Positions 29,690 to 35,214 of a DNA stretch of 35,214 bases are shown here, one piece after another; position 1 is the first letter of the stretch, and every line of letters starts with the position of its first letter. Origin of the DNA: a virus; the IMG/VR virus record IMGVR_UViG_3300025889_012432, positions 1 through 35,214 of that record; one strand, given 5' to 3'. The translations under genes and the position numbers were made by a program. Below the pieces are notes generated by a model. That model ran no database searches. It was not told the origin of the DNA and was given only the letters and a program-made list of their open reading frames with translations.

Positions 29690-30466
29690 TTAAATCTGCT
29701 CCATCAACTGCTCTACATTCTCACCACGTTCTGGTAGCAAGTCTTTCAAAAAGAAGTGAACAAAGTGGCATTCACTAATTTTCTTATTAGCACTATATAG
29801 ACCATTCCATTTCCAGTTCATATGCTTCACAGGAACCTTACGGGATTTCATAAAGTAATTTAACAGCGTTTGATCAGTAGACCATTTCCATGCACCGAGC
29901 CCATCAATAAAAGGTTGAAACTCTATCTGATCCAACCATTCTTTAGCTGGCATTTTTACATAGTCATAAAAAGACTGATTCATTAGCATCAGCCCCATAT
30001 TATAAAATTCATATCCAAATTTATTGGGTTTAAAGTCCAAACCTTTTTTACCATGAATACCATGATATTGCATTCGAGAGTAATTCAAAATCTTTGCAAT
30101 ATACTGTTTGTTGATTGGCATCTCACGTTCACAAACTGCGCCAAACGGATGATCAGTTCCAAAGTCATCAAAGATATTTGGAGCATCTGGTCGAATATAA
30201 ATGTCAGAATCAATCACAGCAATCTGATCATACTCTGGAAGAAGATCAAAAGCATTTTCTTTTTCAAAGATAGGCAGATAACCCAACCTTGAAGCACCTT
30301 CACTACGATTAGATGTAAATGGATTAGGATTAATTCGCAGCTTTGGTTTATCTAAAACATAATGTTCGATACCATGTTTAGCACAATATTCTGCAACAGA
30401 TTGAATACAGTGTTTATAAAGATTAGATGGTTTACCTACAGAAACCTGATAGATGAGTCGTTTCAC
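29690..30466 (-). CDS. GT-A fold glycosyltransferase
   Basis: A 258-residue protein with QIAVIDSDIYIRPDAPNIFD at about 81-100, where D86-S-D88 is the DxD motif that holds the metal and nucleotide sugar. GYEFYNMGLMLMNQSFYDYV and WKWSTDQTLLNYFMKSRKVP resemble the acceptor and catalytic parts of GT8-like enzymes. No membrane segment is seen. It overlaps the dehydrogenase gene by four bases, which suggests that it uses the sugar made by the neighbouring enzymes. Confidence 0.7.
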   Translation of the reverse strand: MKRLIYQVSVGKPSNLYKHCIQSVAEYCAKHGIEHYVLDKPKLRINPNPFTSNRSEGASRLGYLPIFEKENAFDLLPEYDQIAVIDSDIYIRPDAPNIFDDFGTDHPFGAVCEREMPINKQYIAKILNYSRMQYHGIHGKKGLDFKPNKFGYEFYNMGLMLMNQSFYDYVKMPAKEWLDQIEFQPFIDGLGAWKWSTDQTLLNYFMKSRKVPVKHMNWKWNGLYSANKKISECHFVHFFLKDLLPERGENVEQLMEQI

Positions 30467-31245
30467 TTTCTATGATCCTCGTTGATCTTACGCACCGAAC
30501 GAATTAGCGGTAGGTCAGCGCCATGTTGTTCTGCAAATTTTACAAATGCCGAGGTGTCCTTTGGTAAGCAATGCCCACCCCAACCAAACTTGCCGTCATA
30601 TCCTGGTACTTGATTATGCGAGTGACCAATACGAGAATCAACCCCTAGAGCATATACAGTAGAATCATAGTCAAGTTCCGGATGTGCTTTTTGCATTAGA
30701 TTATAAAGATCATTAAAGAATGTAACCCTCATAGCAAGGAAGGAGTTCTCAGCATACTTAACATATCCTGCCTCAACAATATCGACGAATGCTTCATCTT
30801 GAATATCAATACATTCTTGAAATACGTTCATCCATCCTTCTGCTTGATCTACCTCACCCCCAATAATCATTTTAGTTTCTTGCAAGAAATCTTCTACTGA
30901 GTTACGACCTCGAAGGAACTCGGGGGAGAAGCAAACATTAGGATAGTTTTCTTTGAAAAACTGGAGCGTGTCGATGTCTGTAGTCGACTTAATCAAAATT
31001 GGTTTATCGATACCAATAGCCTCTACTGTTTCTAGGACAATAGAATCATCACATCTACCATCTTCTCCTTCTGGAGTAGGCACACAGACTACAGCAGCAT
31101 GACACGTTTCCATTACTTCCAAAAGAGGTTGGTTATATTCTTCATAGGCGGGATCGACAATATCATAATCGATATTGTCTCCTTGGTCGAAAGCAGCGAC
31201 CATAGCTTTACCAACATAGCCATAACCAACTACAGCGATTTTCAT
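30463..31245 (-). CDS. UDP-glucose 6-dehydrogenase-like (nucleotide-sugar dehydrogenase), short form
   Basis: A 260-residue member of the UGDH family. The NAD-binding start is KIAVVGYGYVGKAM, then VVCVPTPEGEDG, PILIKSTTDI and NVCFSPEFLRGR. The central helix has EAGYVKYAENSFLAMRVTFF (K163, N167), and the catalytic cysteine is C226 in KFGWGGHCLPKDTSAF. The usual enzymes have 390-450 residues and a C-terminal UDP-binding domain, which is missing here because the protein ends soon after the active site (RKINEDHRK). Either it works without that domain, or it oxidises another substrate. It fits the cassette as a maker of uronic acid donors. Confidence 0.8.
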   Translation of the reverse strand: MKIAVVGYGYVGKAMVAAFDQGDNIDYDIVDPAYEEYNQPLLEVMETCHAAVVCVPTPEGEDGRCDDSIVLETVEAIGIDKPILIKSTTDIDTLQFFKENYPNVCFSPEFLRGRNSVEDFLQETKMIIGGEVDQAEGWMNVFQECIDIQDEAFVDIVEAGYVKYAENSFLAMRVTFFNDLYNLMQKAHPELDYDSTVYALGVDSRIGHSHNQVPGYDGKFGWGGHCLPKDTSAFVKFAEQHGADLPLIRSVRKINEDHRK

Positions 31246-31862
31246 TCTTCATTCTCCTCATCTAAATCAAGTTCAAGCTGTTGCTTCACTTCAAACTTAC
31301 CCATCTTCTTCAGCCTGAGAACAACTTCATCGCCATCGAGCCAAAGGTCTTTACCTTGCTCAATGTCTTTGATCTCTTCTGATGTAAGGAAGTCTTTATA
31401 AATGTTATTTACCAGCTTGTTAAACCATTTTTTCTCAAAGGAGATCTGCTCGTACATCTCCCCGCCTTTACCAATGGAAATACCAGAGTAGTTGTGGAAC
31501 ATGAAGGCAGAGTGGTCAGACACTTCAAACGATTCTGATGCCAGAAAGATCATAGTAGCGGCAGACATACATGCACCTTCAACCGATGTAATGATGTTAC
31601 CATTCGACTCTGTAATGCAACGCATCAGCTGAATCGCAGTAAACAGATCACCGCCATAACAGTTGATATGAATCTTAATAATATCAGATTTACTGGCAGA
31701 ACGCAGTAGTTCGAACCAATCAGTGTACTGGTCCGAACTTTTAATCTCACCAGACAAGTACAGATCGTGCTGCTGGACAAGAGATTTACCAGAGAAAATG
31801 TTCTTATTCTTTTGTCCCATGCCTAGCATTTCGTCTAGTGGACCGAACGGGTCTGCATTCAT
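31242..31862 (-). CDS. ClpP-like serine protease
   Basis: A 206-residue protein of the ClpP/crotonase fold. The triad is visible: S100 in EGACMSAATMIFLAS, H123 in SAFMFHNYSG, and D172 in EQGKDLWLDGDEV. HINCYGGDLFTAIQLMRC is the usual glycine-rich strand-turn before the serine. ClpP-like phage proteins degrade peptides in partnership with host ATPases or process phage proteins. The C-terminus is acidic (LELDLDEENEE), which may control docking. It overlaps the nuclease gene upstream by four bases and lies ahead of the glycan genes in the same early operon. Confidence 0.8.
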   Translation of the reverse strand: MNADPFGPLDEMLGMGQKNKNIFSGKSLVQQHDLYLSGEIKSSDQYTDWFELLRSASKSDIIKIHINCYGGDLFTAIQLMRCITESNGNIITSVEGACMSAATMIFLASESFEVSDHSAFMFHNYSGISIGKGGEMYEQISFEKKWFNKLVNNIYKDFLTSEEIKDIEQGKDLWLDGDEVVLRLKKMGKFEVKQQLELDLDEENEE

Positions 31863-32542
31863 TTAGGATTCTCCTGATTGTACTGTTCAATAGTTTCCTG
31901 TAGCTTACCGATCCATTCGTCACGATGTTCGACAAATACGATTGGGTCTTCATGATCTACTGCCATGATGGTAACTAGCTGCGTGATAGGCATGCCAGTA
32001 CGTTCTTCCCACATAACAGCGTAACCAGCTTCTTGCATAAAGTAGTTGTAACACTTGCTACGGGTTTTACGCTTACGTGAGGTCTTGAAGTCGATGATAG
32101 ACAATTTACCATCAAACTCTGCCACACAGTCTACACGACCTGCTACACCAAGGTGCGTAGAGTACAGTGGCTGTTCTTGTGCATAGATTTTACCAATACG
32201 TTCATCAATGATTGGTTTCAAATCCATGAAGTTGTCGATGATGTGCGGGAAGTAACCAGCATCAAAGTCTTCGACGTTGTCGATATAGTCTTCAATAATC
32301 TTATGCACATCGGTACCACGACCAGATGCTTGACGCATAATCTTATTGGCTTCTTCTTCGCCAACACGCTTACGCCATGCAGCAATAGCAGCACGTGTAA
32401 GAATCTGTAGTACTGTAGTGATCGAGGGAAGCTTGTTCTCTTTGTCGATCACGTACTTACGACCATTGTCTGTAGTCTCTGTGACCAGATCATCGTAAGT
32501 AAACTCTACGTCTACGTGTTCGAAGATACGACGGTTTTCCAT
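31859..32542 (-). CDS. RecB/MGME1-like PD-(D/E)XK exonuclease
   Basis: A 227-residue nuclease. GRGTDVHKIIEDYI (H80), IYAQEQPLYS (E123), GVAGRVDCVAEFDGKLSIID (D138 and D151) and DFKTSRK (K153) form the PD-(D/E)XK catalytic set of the RecB-like family. A later YNYFMQEAGYAVMWEERTG is the usual family segment with glutamine and tyrosine. It would degrade or process DNA ends in recombination or host DNA breakdown. It is the first gene after the early promoter at 32571-32599 and starts with ATG near a good AAAGTAAT region. Confidence 0.82.
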   Translation of the reverse strand: MENRRIFEHVDVEFTYDDLVTETTDNGRKYVIDKENKLPSITTVLQILTRAAIAAWRKRVGEEEANKIMRQASGRGTDVHKIIEDYIDNVEDFDAGYFPHIIDNFMDLKPIIDERIGKIYAQEQPLYSTHLGVAGRVDCVAEFDGKLSIIDFKTSRKRKTRSKCYNYFMQEAGYAVMWEERTGMPITQLVTIMAVDHEDPIVFVEHRDEWIGKLQETIEQYNQENPK

Positions 32543-32570
32543 TATATTACTTTCATTCAGTTACATGCTA

Positions 32571-32605
32571 TATGTAATGGTTAATGGGAGGTTTGTAAAC
32601 CCCCC
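32571..32605 (-). promoter_or_regulatory. Early sigma70-type promoter of the nuclease-glycan operon
   Basis: Minus strand: TAGGGGGG then -35 TTTACA (32599-32594), 17-base spacer, -10 TACATA (32576-32571). GGGGGGTTTACAAACCTCCC can form a hairpin, but no U-run follows. The stop codon TAG of the cupin gene is joined to the G-run. All genes from 32542 down to 20944 are on this strand without large gaps. Confidence 0.7.
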
Positions 32606-32949
32606 TATTGAGAATAACCTACAGTTTCTCTAACAATATCATTATTATTCAGCTCTGCCCAGTATACTTCAAAGGCAACAGCATCTTCAATACATTCAAA
32701 CTGGTGGTATACGCCTGGCTTAACCTTAGTCCACTCACCTGGACCTACAACGGTTTCATCTACCAGATCGTAGTCATTCTGCCATACACGAATAAGCAGA
32801 TAACCAGATTCCACAAAGAATCCGTTCCATTTAAATTCGTGTTTATGCTTAGAACATACTCCACCTTTCTTGGTGAAGATACGGTGAAACTCTAGTGCAC
32901 CGTTCGCTTCAATCAGTTCTGTCGAACCCCATACTTTGCCTGCAATCAT
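32605..32949 (-). CDS. Cupin-fold protein
   Basis: A 114-residue small cupin. CSKHKHEFKWNGFFVESG at 32-49 (H35, H37, E38 as metal ligands) and PGVYHQFEC at 78-86 (H82) are the two cupin motifs, and the N-terminal strand KVWGSTELIEANGALEFHRI fits mannose-6-phosphate-isomerase-like proteins. A sugar-phosphate isomerase, epimerase or binding role would fit the nearby glycan genes, but the gene is separated from them by a promoter. It overlaps the small gene upstream by four bases. Confidence 0.7.
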   Translation of the reverse strand: MIAGKVWGSTELIEANGALEFHRIFTKKGGVCSKHKHEFKWNGFFVESGYLLIRVWQNDYDLVDETVVGPGEWTKVKPGVYHQFECIEDAVAFEVYWAELNNNDIVRETVGYSQ

Positions 32950-33158
32950 CTAACTGCCCATCCTAACTCTTCATCTGCTTCATCTTGAAGCACTGGATCG
33001 TAGTCATCATACTCGATCTTTTTGTACTTACGAAGGTACTTATCTTCGTCGATATCTGTACCTGCACGCTTAGGACCTTTGGGATATTCACCCAGGGTCA
33101 TTTTCTTATTACGTCCATTCTTTTTGTTACGCGGGTCAAAACGCGAAAACTTAGCCAA
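32946..33158 (-). CDS. Small charged protein, unknown
   Basis: A 70-residue protein with a very basic first half (AKFSRFDPRNKKNGRNKKMT) and an acidic second half (KIEYDDYDPVLQDEADEELG). It is probably disordered and may bind nucleic acid. No family is recognised. It lies 12 bases after PhoH and overlaps the cupin by four bases, so it belongs to the same operon as both. Confidence 0.6.
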   Translation of the reverse strand: MAKFSRFDPRNKKNGRNKKMTLGEYPKGPKRAGTDIDEDKYLRKYKKIEYDDYDPVLQDEADEELGWAVR

Positions 33159-33170
33159 TGTCTTATCCTT

Positions 33171-33866
33171 TCATTTGACTTTTAGCATTTCCTTGGTCAT
33201 GATATAATCTCGAACAATGCCTGACCGAACAATGTCCTCCCAACCAAACTCAAAGATTTCAAAGTCTTTCATTTGCTCTACGATGGTTAGGAACTTGAGT
33301 ATGCCGTCTCTGTCTTTTTCTTTATCAAAGTCCGATTGGTAGTAGTCACCTGATAAGATGACCCGGCATTCTCTACCGATACGCGTGATCACAGAATCCA
33401 GTTCATGGAAGTTAAGGTTCTGCATTTCATCTACGATCACTACCGAATTGTTAAACGTGGTCCCTCGAATGAAAGATGTAGACTCGAACTTAATAATTCC
33501 GGATTGTAGCAACTTATTCCAGGCATCACCTTCACTGAATAATTCATCACAGATCGAGCGGTAGGGGCCGGTATAAGCATCCTTCTTTTCATCTTCATTC
33601 CCAGGCAGGTAGCCGATATCCCGTGTGGGTACAATTGATCGAACCAGTACGACTTGATCATAAGGTGTTTCTCTGTCAAGGACTTCTTCCAATGCTAGAT
33701 ACAATGCTACAAACGTTTTGCCGGTACCAGCCGAACCTGCAAGTACTATATTATCACCTTTCTCAAAGGAAGTAAATACCTTTTTTTGATTTTCAGTGAT
33801 GGGCTCAATCTCGGGTAGGTCTTCTAGTTTCAGCTTCAGTGACCTGATGCTTTTCTGTTTAGACAT
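33171..33866 (-). CDS. phoH: PhoH-like ATPase
   Basis: A 231-residue PhoH-family ATPase. Walker A is AGSAGTGKTFVALYLAL with G44 to T51, and Walker B is SVVIVDEMQNLNFHE with D146 and E147. VRSIVPTRDIGYLPGNEDEK is the characteristic segment between them. The family appears in many marine phages. It has an RNA helicase or nuclease-associated role in bacteria, and its phage role is not established. The start overlaps the small gene upstream by eight bases. Confidence 0.9.
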   Translation of the reverse strand: MSKQKSIRSLKLKLEDLPEIEPITENQKKVFTSFEKGDNIVLAGSAGTGKTFVALYLALEEVLDRETPYDQVVLVRSIVPTRDIGYLPGNEDEKKDAYTGPYRSICDELFSEGDAWNKLLQSGIIKFESTSFIRGTTFNNSVVIVDEMQNLNFHELDSVITRIGRECRVILSGDYYQSDFDKEKDRDGILKFLTIVEQMKDFEIFEFGWEDIVRSGIVRDYIMTKEMLKVK

Positions 33867-34092
33867 TAATAGTATTGTCCTTGCCAGAAGCCTTCTTTAC
33901 TCTTTTAAGTACGTCCTGCCAGCCTTCACCAGCAAGTCTTTGTGTAGAGATTCTCCCACTAACTGTGGCAGGCATTTTCAAGACTTGGACATATTCTTTA
34001 TTTTCTTTTAGAAAGCTTAGTAGCTCATCATAAGGACAGTTAAGATCATACGCTTCTTCTGTCTCTTTATTTTTCACAGTATAGACTGGCAT
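33859..34092 (-). CDS. Small conserved phage protein (FmdB-like without zinc cysteines)
   Basis: A 77-residue protein. [20 protein letters not shown] resembles the start of small FmdB-like regulatory proteins, but the zinc cysteine pairs are absent, since one cysteine remains. The end EGWQDVLKRVKKASGKDNTI with a terminal TINV is recalled from similar small proteins of T4-like marine phages. The function is unknown. It lies between GMP reductase and PhoH with short overlaps. The FmdB comparison is tentative. Confidence 0.55.
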   Translation of the reverse strand: MPVYTVKNKETEEAYDLNCPYDELLSFLKENKEYVQVLKMPATVSGRISTQRLAGEGWQDVLKRVKKASGKDNTINV

Positions 34093-35195
34093 TACTTTTC
34101 ATACACCTTATTATATTGGTTATTGACTCGAATGAATGTAGCACACTTGGTTAAATCTTTAATCTGCTTTGCACCAACATACGTACATGTAGAACGTAGT
34201 CCACCTAGTATATATTGAATCGTATGACTTACCTCACCTTTATAAGGCACTAGGATATCACGACCCTCTGATGCACGATAGTCCTTCAGTCCGCCTGCAT
34301 GCTTCTTATTAGCAGTATTGGATGACATACCATAGAACTGACGAAACTCTTTGCGTTCAATAACAGGCTTGTAAATTTCGTCTTCCTTCATGTAGTAGTA
34401 TTCATTGTTGTGGATATATTTGTGTACCGGTTCGCCACCACCTTCATCATGACCTGCCAGCATACCACCGAGCATCACAAAGTCTGCACCTGCTGCGAAT
34501 GCCTTGGCTACATCTCCCGGAGAAGTGCAACCCCCGTCAGCAACAACATGACCGCCAAGCCCATGAGCGGCATCAGCGCACTCGATAACCGTCGATAGTT
34601 GCGGATACCCAACACCAGTAACAATGCGAGTAGTACAAACAGATCCAGGACCAATGCCCACTTTAACCACGTCAGCTCCATTTAGAATCAACTCCTGTGT
34701 CTGATCAGCAGTAACCACGTTACCTGCAATGATAATGTTATTGACCCCACAAAGCTCACGGATAGACTTTACAAACTGGACATATTTCTCCATGTAGCCA
34801 TTGGGTGTATCGATACAAATAATTGGAAATTTATCTTTGAGTACTTTGACTTTATCATAATCTGCTTCCTGCATACCGATAGTCAAGCAGAGACTTTCTT
34901 TCATACGAGAATCGTTCATATCAGCGTATCTATGAACTTCCAACAAATCTTCATTGGAATATGATTTGTTGAGTGCTACAAGCATATCGTCTTCTGCCAG
35001 TACCTTGAGCATCTCAAAAGTACCGACGCCATCCATATTAGCTGCGATAATAGGATTGACTTCGATCTTACGTTTAGAATGAGGGAATGCAAATGTTCGA
35101 GTGAGCTTTACCTCCTTTCTAGACGTTAATGTTGAACGCTTAGGACGAAGGAGGACGTCCGAGTAATCTAGTTTGGTATCACTCTCTATGTGCAT
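34092..35195 (-). CDS. guaC: GMP reductase
   Basis: A 367-residue enzyme of the IMP dehydrogenase/GMP reductase family, close to GuaC in size (E. coli 347). [20 protein letters not shown] at the start, [15 protein letters not shown], then the catalytic loop [20 protein letters not shown] with C187, and [20 protein letters not shown] and [11 protein letters not shown] for phosphate binding. GMP reductase converts GMP to IMP with NADPH, so it returns guanine nucleotides to the common purine pool. In a phage this should rebalance nucleotides for its DNA. IMP dehydrogenase is less likely, because no CBS domains are present and the GuaC-type sequence is retained. GAGGT precedes the ATG, and the rest of the operon lies upstream of the window end. 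Confidence 0.88.
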   Translation of the reverse strand: MHIESDTKLDYSDVLLRPKRSTLTSRKEVKLTRTFAFPHSKRKIEVNPIIAANMDGVGTFEMLKVLAEDDMLVALNKSYSNEDLLEVHRYADMNDSRMKESLCLTIGMQEADYDKVKVLKDKFPIICIDTPNGYMEKYVQFVKSIRELCGVNNIIIAGNVVTADQTQELILNGADVVKVGIGPGSVCTTRIVTGVGYPQLSTVIECADAAHGLGGHVVADGGCTSPGDVAKAFAAGADFVMLGGMLAGHDEGGGEPVHKYIHNNEYYYMKEDEIYKPVIERKEFRQFYGMSSNTANKKHAGGLKDYRASEGRDILVPYKGEVSHTIQYILGGLRSTCTYVGAKQIKDLTKCATFIRVNNQYNKVYEK

Positions 35196-35214
35196 TTTTA
35201 CCTCGCAATGTGGT

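Noticed and set aside
32571-32605. Intrinsic terminator formed by GGGGGGTTTACAAACCTCCC.
   Set aside because: The stem can form with one G-U pair, but it is followed by ATTAACC rather than a U-run, unlike the site at 19597-19620.

Overview
The window is a stretch of genome from a T4-like tailed phage (contractile-tail myovirus). Evidence includes the baseplate set (gp6, gp25, gp5 parts, gp27, gp53, gp48-like, gp26), gp4, a tape-measure protein, the single-strand DNA-binding protein gp32 and the late-transcription factor gp33. T4-type late promoter boxes (TATAAATA) and sigma70-like early promoters (TTTACA, 17 bp, TATAAT-like) agree with this. The metabolic cargo (GMP reductase, class I aldolase, nucleotide-sugar enzymes, PhoH, a ClpP-like protease) resembles that of marine T4-like phages of Gram-negative hosts. 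The host cannot be named from the sequence. No tRNA, insertion sequence or CRISPR array was recognised.

Layout. Positions 1-9337 (minus strand) are a late baseplate module: gp6 (cut by the window edge), gp25, an unknown 275-residue protein, a central spike dispersed over four genes (beta-helix, amidase, tail-lysozyme-like protein, gp5 OB fold), the hub gp27, gp53 and a gp48-like tube cap. Positions 9387-13314 are the only plus-strand block: gp4, an unknown morphogenesis protein, a tail-tube-family protein, gp26 with an apparent -1 frameshift extension, and the tape measure. The two blocks are served by two face-to-face TATAAATA boxes at 9347-9377. From 13315 all genes are on the minus strand again: gp32; an early operon with gp33; a late glycine-rich receptor-binding adhesin with a small downstream partner; a secreted protein; a DhnA-type aldolase; an exported lysozyme-like protein; a DUF2693-like protein; and a DUF932 protein.

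Positions 20944-31245 are a glycan/nucleotide-sugar cassette. It holds GT25-type and other glycosyltransferases, two paralogous putative transferases, two methyltransferases, a phosphotransferase-like kinase, a nucleotidyltransferase, a RuBisCO-like protein, a short GDPD-like protein and a short UDP-glucose-dehydrogenase-like protein. The part from about 23.5 to 27.5 kb is visibly richer in A+T and holds a glycosyltransferase remnant, which suggests recent acquisition. A ClpP-like protease and a RecB-like nuclease lie upstream in the same direction behind an early promoter. The right end holds a cupin, a small basic protein, PhoH, a small conserved protein and GMP reductase.

How it works together: early promoters sharing a G-run next to TTTACA drive replication, host-takeover and probably glycan genes. 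gp33, made from an early promoter, would then help switch on TATAAATA promoters for baseplate, tail and adhesin genes. The items most worth a second look are the RuBisCO-like protein inside the glycan cassette, the very tight frameshift window in gp26, the dispersed spike with two possible peptidoglycan-cutting enzymes, the face-to-face late promoters, and a terminator hairpin that carries a promoter -35 element.
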